A program made the position numbers and the translations under genes. Positions 10,446 through 20,611 of a stretch of DNA of 64,000 nucleotides are shown here, piece after piece. The notes under the pieces were generated by a model. The model was not told where the DNA came from, ran no database searches, and was given only the letters and a program-made list of their open reading frames with translations. Position 1 is the first letter of the stretch, and each line of letters starts with the position of its first letter. The DNA comes from Diabrotica undecimpunctata (Eukaryota; Arthropoda; Insecta; Coleoptera; Chrysomelidae): NCBI RefSeq assembly GCF_040954645.1, contig NC_092810.1:12634377-12698376 (forward strand), written 5' to 3'.

Positions 10446-11931
10446 AAGTGAAGTATCCTTTTGTATATCCTCTGGAATTGCATTTAAAATATAACAAGCT
10501 TCAATCCAACCAATAACAAAGGATATATTATGATGTAATGCTAGTGCAGGGGTTTTCGTTACGGACAGACAGATAGACAGAGTCCAACAGAATAAGCAAA
10601 TTATGTATATATATATATATACATCCCACTATCGTTTTAAGCTCTTTTCACGTTGCAGTCATTTAGCATCACCAAGAAATGCTATCATTTTCTATTTATA
10701 AGTCGTGTATGTTCGTTTAGTGCACCTTTGTAGGCTTGGCACCGTTGTCGGTTTTTCAATAATCCGATTTTTTTATAAATTAAATTTTTTACATCAAACC
10801 ATCATTTTAACATTGGGAGGTAAAATTACTGTATTTGGTATCATTTTAAAGCCAATAGATGTTGCCAGTGTTAATACTTAAATAATATTTGAAAACATAA
10901 AAATATCGATCGGTTTTGGGTCAAGTTCAAATGCAGACATTGAAACTACCTGCCGACCGGCTGGGGTCAACCAACTAGTTTTTTTATATCAATGTTCAGT
11001 TGTTATATTTATTCAATTTAGATATTTTTTCCCAGAGAGTTGTGTAGAGGAATATTTTACATATTTCCAAGCTGTTTAATCGAAGCTATCAGTGAATAGT
11101 TTAAGATAAATATTAGATTTTTATGGGATTAGGTCAAAAATATTGGTTGTGATTGGGATGAGAATCACATTTTTAATTATTTAATGTTTAACATTTTGAT
11201 TTCAATTCAGGAAATCGTTCTCAAAAAACGTTTTTTGTACAAAATGTGTATACACATTTTTACATAATTTGTACAATAAACAAGGTTAAATATTGGAAAT
11301 CGTATCGTTAAATATTAGTTAATTAAAAATGTAATTTTGAAAAAGACGTACAGTTGATTTTGCTTTGTTTTCTTAAACAATCTTAAAAGGCAAAATAAAA
11401 AATTTTGCTTATAAAACGTTTTGTATACATTCTAAAGAAAAATAATTTAAATAAAAGTTGTAGACCATAAAAAGTTTTCTATGTAGATAAATACCAAATT
11501 TAAATACATAAATAATTGAGATAATTCCAAAAAACCATAAACTCTAAGATATTATATGTTTGTAGTAATTTATAAATGTTAATAACTTTGTTTTGTGACT
11601 AACGACAGATAATATAGCTACTTGAAATCATGGCAATTGATGAGTTATTAAAGTGTGCTAAATATCAAGCAGATCAAAAAATATTTTACAATTTATTCAA
11701 TTTGTTTATCACAGAAAGCAATTATTTAAACAACTGTACTTGTCCAAACTCGTATGACTATAAGTATTTTGTAACTTGCAATCGATTATTTGCGCTTTCA
11801 GTTTTAGGGTATATTAAAAAAAATTTTAACATATTATTAAATTTTTTATTAAAAACCAGTTTGAATAGGGGACTTTTTAGTTTTTAGACCACTTAACGTT
11901 TTTTTAGTTTCTTTGACAAGTGAGGATTAGG
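10446..11931. other. AT-rich DNA, no gene seen
   Basis: Contains a short (TA)n at 10605-10621 and two palindromes at 11223-11236 (AAAAAACGTTTTTT) and 11241-11260 (AAAATGTGTATACACATTTT). A short stretch at about 11190-11225 resembles one arm of the foldback element at 57788-58009. An 85-codon frame at 11630-11887 has no recognisable content. Confidence 0.4.
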
Positions 11932-12406
11932 TTATTTCTTCATATGGGCTATGAACAATTGTCTAGTCAAGTCAACACTATTATAGTTACCTATACTTTT
12001 CCAGTAGTCATGCAGACGGTTCATTTTAATTGTCCCCATATGGAACTTAAGCTCGAGAAAAGTCTTAAATTCTGTTTGTGTTGTCTCTTTCCAAAACGCA
12101 ATCCTCGATTTTTCTGAACGACTTTGTGCAAGTATTTTGTCAGTCACTTCCACCATTCATTTAATCCACATCATCCTCGCCCGATGCTTCTAACAATGAT
12201 TGTAATTCAGCAGTGGTCAAACTACGTTTATGTTCACATCTACCTTTTTTAGATGTCGAAGGCATATTATTTACATCCATTTCTTTATAAATACTATAAC
12301 TCACTTTTACGGAGGTAATTAACAATAAAAACGTTCTACTGGAAACTATCAACTTACGACTTCCAATACTATAAGGCCACTTGAGCCACAATACGTTTTT
12401 ACTCAA
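11932..12406 (-). pseudogene. piggyBac-like transposase, N-terminal piece
   Basis: From 12290 down, the minus strand codes an N-terminus-like segment (MPSTSKKGRCEHKRSLTTAE) with an acidic end. A stop or frame break follows. Then come FWKETTQTEFKTFLELKFHM, GTIKMNRLHDYW and FIAHMKK (12090-11935), which match the start of the piggyBac core. The frame ends at HMKK, before any catalytic Asp. It lies immediately downstream, on the same strand, of a piggyBac C-terminal piece (12437-13010), so the two are in the reverse of gene order. They are either parts of two elements or one rearranged element. Confidence 0.6.
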
Positions 12407-12436
12407 TAATAGTTCCTGTATAAGTAAAATTGTTTT

Positions 12437-13010
12437 TTAATGTGCTTCATTGAAGCACACTAGATATATTTCAGTTTTGCCATCACATTCTTCAGAGTAT
12501 GTTTTAACTTTTTTAACTTTTCTATCGGCCTTTCTACTAGTCATGCTTCTTCTTAAAACTTTGTAACATCTTGTACACTTTCTTCTCTTTGTATAATCTA
12601 CATCGCTTTGCCTTAGATGGTATTTTTGGGTGTAACTGGTCATGAGGGTTACAACATTTCTTTATTTGTAAACGCCTTCGCGAACTCCAGTCTGAACTCA
12701 AGGATAGGTTGTCGCTTTTTTTACGTTTTCTATTATTTAGCAACTAAGCATTGACTACTGCGGTATTAAATATTAATTCCATTGCCACTTTCCGGTACCA
12801 CTTCAGAATTTTGCGTATTGGGCTTTGGTAAGAAGCCACTTGATCACTAAAATCAACACTCTTTTTCACCAAGTTATAATCGAGAATAATTTGTGGTTTT
12901 AGTACTTGTGTATAATTTTTCTTTTTATTTGATTAAACCAAGATACAACTATTATGTTTAAATGTTGCAAGAATTAAAACTGGTCTTTTGTCGACCCATT
13001 TTATCACTCG
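12437..13010 (-). pseudogene. piggyBac-like transposase, C-terminal piece
   Basis: The minus strand reads KWVDKRPVLILATFKHN (about 13005-12950), then PQIILDYNLVKKSVDFSDQ and IRKILKWYRKVAMELIFN (about 12895-12770). The piece ends in a Cys-rich tail (RRKCTRCYKVL, SEECDGKTEIYLVCF, 12600-12440). These are the region around the third catalytic Asp (KSVDFSDQ) and the zinc-binding C-terminus of piggyBac transposases. Several stops and frameshifts are present. The part above 13010 is too decayed to read. Confidence 0.68.
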
Positions 13011-13689
13011 TAAAATCAATAATGGGGTTAAATTTCATCGAGAGTAACTGGTTGCAACTTTTTTAATCGAGATTTTATTTTTACATGTTTTTAGAGTAAA
13101 ACATCTGTACATGAATAATTCGTTTCTTGAACAATGATTTCAATTCATCGACCAATATTCTAAAATAAGGTGTTATTACGTCGTCCAGAATATTATAAAC
13201 TGGTTCTCTTTCATAAAGCATTGGAAATATGGTTTACACTCTATATTTAGAAAAATCTTTTACTGCAACTCTTGTTCGACCTAAACTAAATTAATACACA
13301 AAACAAATTAATCTATTTTTTTTTTAAATGCAGATTCCTGTCGGATTTTTATCAGTGCGGCATGAGTCACTGGTGTCTCGTATATCCGGAACTCTTATTA
13401 CATTACAAACATAATTCGTAATAAGCAGTGCGGTACAAGATACATTTATGTCGTATAATCTGAAAGCCGTAATAAGACCATAAGACCGTATGTTATAAAT
13501 TAATATATTCCTAAAAGAATTATCTTGAAACATGAAATAAATACACTAAAAAAGTGCAATATTAAGTGTTATTTAAAAAATGGTATGTCATTCACGACGG
13601 GCTTACAGTTAAAAACAAAAGTTTTTAGTGTTCTATTGCTTGATTATTATCATCTGGTATTCTGAAAATGTTGACATTTTTTCCTGGTC
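13011..13689. other. AT-rich DNA, no gene seen
   Basis: Probably includes decayed piggyBac sequence continuous with the preceding piece, but no reading could be supported. Confidence 0.3.
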
Positions 13690-13932
13690 TGATCTTCCTC
13701 AACTAACGTCATCTTTCTTAATTTGTGGGTTGTGTTGTTCAGGTCTCTTTAAGTGTTTTTGTTGGTATCCATACTGAATGATCTTCTTTAGACAATGTAC
13801 TAATGTAGTGTTCAAATGTGGCATTGCGTGCGTCATGTAGCGCTGATCTTAATTGTCTGATTAGTCGATTATATTTGTGTTCGTCATTAAGATTTCGGCT
13901 TCTTGGTCATCTAACTCTTGCTCTTCATTTTT
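13690..13932 (-). pseudogene. Non-LTR retrotransposon scrap: endonuclease-RT linker
   Basis: The minus strand reads RNLNDEHKYNRLIRQLRSAL, then FEHYISTLSKEDHSVW and, after a one-base shift, LKRPEQHNPQI. This composition and order (basic helix, DHSVW, TK.LKRP) is typical of the segment between endonuclease and reverse transcriptase in Jockey-like ORF2 proteins. No other domain of that element remains nearby. Short and frame-shifted; assignment to a clade is tentative. Confidence 0.5.
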
Positions 13933-14139
13933 CGACTATTAGTTGTATAATATAATTCGGAGTGTTACTTGTGTTTTCTTGATTTGGAATTGTTAATCGT
14001 GTAGCTCCATATGAAATAGTAAAAGATGAAAACGGCAGCATATTCATGCATAAAAAAAGGTAACGCGATAAAGATATCTGAAACAACTGTTTTATGTTAT
14101 AAGAGATGAAATAGTCCGAAATTGCCAGGTGAACAGGGT

Positions 14140-14252
14140 ACTATAAAGAGGAAGTAGAATTAGCTATGAAACAGCTTAAATGGGGAAAAGAAGTAAGCTT
14201 AGACCAAATACCAGCAGGAATTATTCAACTGGGGAAAAAATTAAGCGGATAA
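14140..14252 (+). pseudogene. RTE-like reverse transcriptase scrap
   Basis: The plus strand reads EEVELAMKQLKWGKEVSLDQ and IPAGIIQLGKKL before a stop. It matches the conserved opening of RTE-like reverse transcriptases (E..A...LK.GK..G.D.IPAE.I). Only about 35 codons are readable. Confidence 0.5.
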
Positions 14253-14849
14253 CAATATTCACTCCATTTACAGAAAAGGGGGTGACCCGCAAAAATTTTA
14301 AGAACTTCTTTAATAGCCTCCAGTAAACAGTTTCCTAATAATGTTTAAAAAACGTACGGAATGCACTGTATATACTAACCCAAACCGTCAACATACTTGT
14401 TGTTGCAGTTATGTATTACGATCAACTTAAAGGTTATGCACGACTCCCCTTGCATAGGTACACAGGCATGCACCCGTGCGGGAGAAAAAAGATTTGTCAT
14501 AACGTTACATTATGTCACATTTTAACGTTGAATATTTTATGGTCCCCTCTGGATTATAAAACGAATGATCGACTTTTTCTCGCACAGATCCCGCCTATGT
14601 AACTTTACAAAGCGAGTCGTTTGCTGGGTATTAAAGAAACGTCTATGGCCATCATATAATTTGACGCTATATCACGTTCTACGACGCATTCCACGTTTGA
14701 CACACTGTCTTGTTTAGTTTTCTGTCATTTTATTTGTTAAATCCTATCTCATTTTCGTCACAGCGTCAAGGAGCAGTAAATGTGTGCAGTGAACGGGAGG
14801 AATATGTTTAACAGTGAACGTTGGAGATTTTTCGAGTCTTTCATATTTT
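14253..14849. other. No gene seen
   Basis: Moderately AT-rich. A stretch near 14728-14755 (TTGTTAAATCCTATC) resembles one segment of the 122-bp satellite unit found at 15350-16306. Confidence 0.35.
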
Positions 14850-15175
14850 CTTCTTTGAGTGCCTCTCCTATCGGAGATTGGATATCATTAGGGCGATTTT
14901 AATTTTATTTACTGCTGTTTTGAATAATTCACTCATCACTAACTCATCAGGTGGCCAAAGTGTTTAAGTTTTCTCTTTTTTATATTCAGTATAACTTCTG
15001 GATCGTTATGTATTCTACGTATTACCCCTTCATTTGTAATTTTATCCACTCAACTTATTTTTAGTATACGGCAGTAGCACCACATCTCAAAGCTTTCAAG
15101 ATTTGTAACATTCTTCTGTTTAAGAGTCCATGCCTCAACACCGTAAAGCTAAGTACTGAATACATACTAAGTAGT
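14850..15175 (-). pseudogene. RTE-like ORF C-terminal scrap with internal deletion
   Basis: The minus strand reads ESFEMWCYCRILKIS, a stop, VDKITNEGVIRRIHNDPEV and KKRKLKHFGHLM. It then jumps to ELFKTAVNKIKIALMISNLR and a stop. This is the C-terminal tail shared with the copies at 26793-28028, 43525-45290, 45300-46362 and 62195-62775, lacking about 50 residues in the middle. AAGAAGAAAA follows the stop, as in the other copies of this family. Confidence 0.6.
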
Positions 15176-15349
15176 TAACTAAAAGTGGACGTATGCAAAG
15201 AGATGTATGACGTAATCGTACGGTATTTGATAAATTCTGTCACGTAATATGCCACATACCTCTGTGCGTAAATTCGTTTTATTGCTGCCAGTTTAAGGTG
15301 TTATTAGATGCAGCCATGTTGAATTTCTCTCCACTATCGTATTATCTTC

Positions 15350-16306
15350 GTTAAATCCTATCATTTTAGGCTCCATATATCCTGATTAGACCTATAGGAC
15401 CTGAGATACGCAACTAAGGCTCTTTTGACATAACATATATAGGAGCAAAGATACCTAAGGTCCTTTTGACGTGTTGATGTATTTGATTTCTACGTCGTAG
15501 TATTCTATTGGTTTAATGTTACCATTTGAGGTACTGTACGTCACGATTGGACTAATAGGACCGCAGATACATAACTAAAGCCCTTTTGATAAACTGATGT
15601 ATTTTATTTTTCTATCTTATTGTATTCGATTGGTTAAATCCTATCATTTGAGGTACTGTACGTCACGATTGGGCTAATAAAAACGAAGATACGTAACTAA
15701 GGCCCTTTTAATATTTTGCTGTATTTGATTTCTATCTCATTGTATTCTATTAGTTAAATTCTATCATTTGAGGTATCGTACGTCACGATTGGACTAATAG
15801 GACCGAAGATACATAACTAAGGCCATTTTGACATGCTACTTTATTTAATTTTTATACCTCATTGTATTTTATTTGTTAAATCCTTTCATTTGAGATACTG
15901 TACGTCATGATTGGACTAATAGAACTAAAGATACACAACTAAGGCCCTTTTGACATTGTTCTGTATTTGATTTTTGTATCCCATTGTATTCTCTATGTTA
16001 AATCCTATCATTAGAGGTACTATACGTCACGATTGGACTAATAGGACCGAAGATACGTGACTACGGCCCTTTTGACATGTTGCTGTATTTAATTTTTTTA
16101 TTTCATTGTTTTCAATTCGTTAAATCCTGTCATTTGAGATACTGTACGTCACGATTGGACTTATAGAAACGAAGATATATAATTAAGGCCTTTTTGACAT
16201 GCTGCTATATTTGATTTTTCTGTCTTATTGTATTTTATTGGTTAAATCCTATCATTTGAGGGGCTGTACGTCGCGACTGGACCAATTGGAGCGAAGATAC
16301 CATAGG
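15350..16306. repeat. Satellite array, 122-bp unit, about eight copies
   Basis: The marker TACGTCACGATTGG or a variant recurs at 15537, 15659, 15779, 15901, 16023, 16145 and 16267. Spacings are 122, 120, 122, 122, 122 and 122. Each unit also holds AAATCCTATCATTTGAGG, a GAAGATACATAACTAAGG block and CCCTTTTGACAT. A more diverged copy begins at about 15350. Units differ by point changes and rare one- or two-base indels. No open frame spans the units. Confidence 0.92.
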
Positions 16307-16815
16307 TAGTTGCAATATATCATATCCCGTTACTTTTAACCAACCATGATGCCAGAATGATTTGTGGATGAAAAGAATATATATATATTCTTAAATTTAC
16401 TATTTCATTGTGGGTAATATTATATTCAACAGCGATGCCAAATTTCTGATGCTAAAATGATTGATAATGAAAGTGGGATATACATTTTCATGTATATAAT
16501 GGCAGCGAGTAAACGGTAAAACCCTGAACTAAATATATATAATATTTTCACTGTACCATCATTTTAGACTCAAACATTTTCTGGAATAAACTTGTATAAC
16601 TCAGTAAGGGATAAAAAGAGAAAGCGGATATTTTAAAATATCAACACGGTATCAACACTCTAATCAATGAGATGGTTAAAATTCTTGTAACAAGTACAGG
16701 AAAAAAGTTATTAAGGTCTTGTAAAGTAGCGTCGATATACAGATGCTACTTTGCAAGTCGATGCTAAATTGATGGTAAAAGCATAATGTATCGATGCGAA
16801 AATGATAGTATGATG
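16307..16815. other. AT-rich DNA, no gene seen
   Basis: Follows the last satellite unit. It contains loosely repeated phrases of the type GATGC..AAATGAT (about 16350, 16437 and 16795), but no clean unit. Confidence 0.35.
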
Positions 16816-16937
<122 letters not shown>

Positions 16938-17089
16938 AACAACAACACAGTTTATTAGGGCTGCAGTCAGTAGGTTTGGCCGGGATGTTATAAAAACACT
17001 CTTTTGACTTTTGGTCGAGCTTTCGGAATTCTTTTATTTCTTCTTCAAGACACTGTAATTAGAAGAAAGTGTAAATATTTACACTTATA

Positions 17090-17720
17090 GCAAAAGCAAG
17101 CCGCACTGGAAACTGTAGTCGTTTAAATTCAAATGGTACATCAGTCGGAATCATTGGGATGCGTCGTATCAAACCGTCTTCTTCTTTATACTTTCCTTTT
17201 AGTATAGTTGCTTCTATCACGTTCAGTAATTTTTTTATCGCTAACAGTGTGCCGTTTGCAAAGATGCGGTTGGTATATCTCTCAACATTATAACTACCGA
17301 TCCAACCTTTAATTAAATATTGTGAGGTGGCAATTCTGGTAAATCCACTGAGTTTAAAAATTCAAGCGGATAGTTAACGATATCATCTTGGTTAGTAGCC
17401 GAATCAACTGATTTATATATCCTCAATTCGCCTGTAATTTGTTTTTGAGTTTTGAAATTTAATTCATTTACATCTATGTTTTTAGCAGCCAATATAGCCC
17501 GTTCGCTCGACCAATCATGGTTTCTGTAATTTTGAGCAACATCTGGAAACACCTTTTGAATAAGTCCATCTTTTGATCGAGTTAACTGACACAAACTTTT
17601 AGGAAAGTTAATACAACCAGTCAAGGTGTCTATAGGAAATTTGGCATTACCAATGTCAATGAGTTAACTAATAAAATCATTGCACCACCAAATGGGTTAT
17701 GATTGCTCCGTAGATCTTAC
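17090..17720 (-). pseudogene. Helitron helicase (PIF1-like), C-terminal part
   Basis: The minus strand reads GCINFPKSLCQLT, ERAILAAKNIDVNELN and NYPLEFLNSVDLPELPPHN (17600-17315). After a stop and frame changes come LKVGSVVIMLR, LLNVIEATILKGKYK and MIPTDVPFEFKRLQFPV (17310-17115). This is the conserved C-terminal half of the helicase domain of Helitron Rep-helicase proteins (helicase motifs around YP.EFLNS and the FPVRLAFA segment). The ATPase Walker motifs and the Rep domain are absent, so it is a truncated relic. A 20-bp palindrome (17067-17086, GTGTAAATATTTACAC core) lies just beyond the coding end. No Helitron CTRR terminus was found. Confidence 0.68.
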
Positions 17721-17730
17721 CTGTTCCCGT

Positions 17731-18527
17731 GTTGGAAAACCATCAGATTTGTTTGTATATTCCCTAGGTAATTAAACAAAAAACATTGTATATCATAAAG
17801 CACTATAATAAAAATAAAACAGATTTTTGTTAATAATTATGATTCACTTGATTTACAATAAAGCGATTACTGAAAATACTTTACGTTTTTACATTACTAT
17901 ACGTTTTATTTCATTATTCTTTATTACATCGGTTATTAATCCTATGTTAATAATAATAATTAATTTTCTCTATGTTTTGTCATTGAAGCACCCACTTTAT
18001 AATTATTTGTCACCTTTAGGTTCCCACTATCCCTTTAGATTATTTTTCAATCATATTTGAACCTTAAGTTCTCCTCTCAGTTTAAAGCCCTTTGGCAAAC
18101 ATCCCAGTCGGGGTTTTTAGTGGGTCCAAAAGGGTGACCAAAATTCGTGGAAGCGAAGATACTTAGATTACCCGAGCTGACCCTCACACACCACCCTATC
18201 ATCATGGTGACGGTTCTGTTCAGAAGAATTAAAGAAATAAACTGCCACATTCCAAATCTATTTGACAGAACGAAGTCTGTCGGGTCCGCTAGTAAATTAA
18301 TATAAACTTTATTAAATAGCAATAAAGGAAAGGGCGGTTTAAGGGTTTTCCCGGAAGTTATTAGAATTTTTCTCTTGTTCTAAAAACCATCCTTTGTCTT
18401 CAAGGAACATCTTAAAAAAAGAATTGTTAAGATTGGTCCATGAGTTGTTGAGTTATGTGCTTACCAACATATTTTGCGATTCATTTTTATATTATAGATA
18501 TCATCGTGGATATGAATCTTGTCTCAG
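17731..18527. other. No gene; unclassified GC-richer patch at about 18060-18330
   Basis: The left part is AT-rich and empty. The patch at 18060-18330 is clearly GC-richer and contains GACAGAACGAAGTCTGTCG near 18270, a hairpin-prone phrase reminiscent of repeat sequences. No matching inverted ends or duplication were found, so no class is assigned. Bases about 18500-18541 belong to the reading frame interrupted by the SINE. Confidence 0.35.
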
Positions 18528-18541
18528 ATACAGGACTTTTA

Positions 18542-18839
18542 TATATAATAATAGTCTTTCGTTTTATAACGTTGGCGGCTTTGGGAGTATAGCAGGGTAG
18601 TCTGCTATATATAGGGCCTACGGTATACAAGGAAGGTAACATGGCCAGTGCTACGCTTCAACCGCCTATTATTACCCCTGGTTTTACCCAAGGTACTCAT
18701 TTTATTCAGGCTGAGTCGACCTGGGGCCTATAGACATTTTTTTAAAATGTCTAGTTGTTCTTGCCGGCGGTAGGATTCGAACTCCGGACCACCGGCATGC
18801 GAGGCAAGAATCCTACCGCTTGCACTAAGCAGGCCCTTA
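18542..18839 (-). mobile_element. tRNA-derived SINE with 14-bp target duplication
   Basis: Read on the minus strand from 18839. The head looks like a tRNA: CTTAGTGCAAGCGG resembles an A box and GAGTTCGAATCC is a good B box (about 18774-18785), the internal RNA polymerase III promoter. A 200-bp body follows (CCTTGGGTAAAACCAGGGG, GCACTGGCCATGTTACC). It ends in an AT-rich tail at 18542. The 14-bp repeat ATACAGGACTTTTA flanks it exactly (18528-18541 and 18840-18853). I do not recognise the body family. Confidence 0.85.
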
Positions 18840-18853
18840 ATACAGGACTTTTA

Positions 18854-20057
18854 CCGAACTTTATTCCAAAGAGAAAGGATGGAAGTTTGTTTTCTGTAAA
18901 GCAATACAGAGAGGTTTACCCCAGTGGAAAAAGTTATGGGTTAAAAAAAAATCGAACGTTATCGTGTTTTTTTTTATTCATTTTTTTGAATATATTTTTG
19001 TCAAAAAAATTATTTTTGACACTAAAAAATGACTTTTAATGTGAAATTTATTTATGGACAACCCTTCTGTAGATGTATATGTATGAAAAGTGCATATAAT
19101 TTACCCAAATGCTCCTAATAAGGACTAATTCACCCCTTTCTCAAAAACGCATCATTTCAAATGTTAGCACTCCAGGGATTGTTTATATTTGGGGCTCCAT
19201 TGACCATATGAAACAATAAAACCAATTTAACGTTATAGCTCCTTTCTATAGTTCATAATTAATAGCCTATAACAGCACAGATATAACTTGCAATGATTTT
19301 AAAAATAGAAAAAAAAACCGCAATATTTGCAATAATTCCTTTAATTATAGTATGCCTTCTTCTATGCCACTGTTTTATAGCTAAAAAGGTATGTATAATA
19401 TGTATTTATTTTACTCTTGTTTTGTGGTGGCATAATGTCGGGTGAGCTTTGACGGTGGTTGCATAGATTTATCAACGTTAGTTACAGCGCATAGGAGAAA
19501 GAGAATTTAAAGTCCATTAAATATAAAGTTACTAGCTCCTATATTGAAGTGGCTTTAGAAAATGTCGTGTTTCATTTTCCGAAGCTTGCGGAATTGTTTT
19601 GGCGTCGACGGCAAGGAGGGTGTGTAAAGGGATACGAAAGGTAATGGAGCGATAAGTAAATTTTAGAATAGGAAGTAATACGTTTTTGAAAGTATCCAAT
19701 AAAAGCGTAACTTTTTTTCAAGTCTGTGTAGATAAACTATGGTAAAAAATACACTGAGATTAAATTGGAATCGATCGATTATTCTGTACATAAAAGTTAC
19801 AACTGCATTCTATAAATCAAAGTATTTTTAGAAATAAAGACCACAAATAAACCACAGCAAAAGAACTTGATGAGTCCAAATTTTGATATTTTTCGTTTTT
19901 AATACAATTTTCTAGCTTTAATTAGATACTTGACATATACCTTGATACAGGGAAAGAACTTGACATGTCCATTGTAAAGAGGGGAAAACTTTGACGGTTC
20001 CAAGGAACAGTTACAAAGTAACAGAGAAAAAATGGAAAACAGATAGGTAAAAATGAT
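18854..20057. other. AT-rich DNA; frame at 18854-18975 of unknown origin
   Basis: With the SINE removed, a plus-strand frame reads across both flanks (MNLVSDTG then LLPNFIPKRKDGSLFSVKQY) for about 45 codons; I do not recognise it. The rest is AT-rich with no gene seen. Confidence 0.35.
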
Positions 20058-20611
20058 CTAAGTATTCCTTGACTTACGGAAGGAATAACTTAGTAAACAA
20101 GTAAATTAAATGGTATAAAAATATAATGCAAAGAAAAATGTTTCTAAGTGTTTCTTGACTTACGGAAGAGACAACTTAGGACAGAAATATAGATAAATGA
20201 AATATGTAAATGTGAGAGTAAAATATGGAAATATTTCTATTTCTTGACTTACGGAAGAAACAAATTAGCATAAAATAGAAAATGAAAGAGACAAATGTAT
20301 TTGTCTCTTTCATTCAAGAGACAAATGTAAGTATTTTCTTAACTTAAGGAAGAAAATATCTTAGATAAAATATCGGAAACAATAATGCAACAATGATTAT
20401 GAAAATATTTATAAGTGTTCTTTTGACTTACCGGAAAAGAACGGCTTAGACAAACAATTAAAATAACAAGTCAAATATTCAGAGAAATATTTCTAAGAGT
20501 TCTTTGACTTACCGGAAAAAACTACTTAGACAAAGTACAAATCAAAATATAAAATAGAAAAAGCAAGATAAATATTTCTAAGTGTTCTTAACTTACGGAA
20601 GAACAACTTAG
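20058..20611. repeat. Array of seven conserved hairpins, 81-93 bp apart
   Basis: Hairpins occupy 20058-20093, 20144-20179, 20237-20268, 20328-20364, 20412-20449, 20493-20529 and 20578-20611. Each has a lower stem CTAAGT/ACTTAG or similar, an upper stem whose sequence varies but stays paired, and a near-constant apex GACTTACGG or AACTTACGG. Examples of upper stems are ATTCCTT/AAGGAAT, TATTTTCTT/AAGAAAATA and GTTCTT/AAGAAC. The spacers are A-rich and much more diverged. A separate perfect 16-bp inverted repeat sits between the third and fourth hairpins (20281-20314). Function is unknown. Confidence 0.85.

Noticed and set aside
11630..11887. 85-codon plus-strand frame
   Set aside because: AT-rich, composition-driven, no recognisable domain and no supporting context.
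17067..17086. Helitron 3' terminal hairpin
   Set aside because: The palindrome lies within or beside the truncated helicase and lacks a following CTRR and host T.
18760..18839. A genuine tRNA gene
   Set aside because: The tRNA-like head is continuous with a SINE body and bounded by a target duplication, so it is a SINE promoter.
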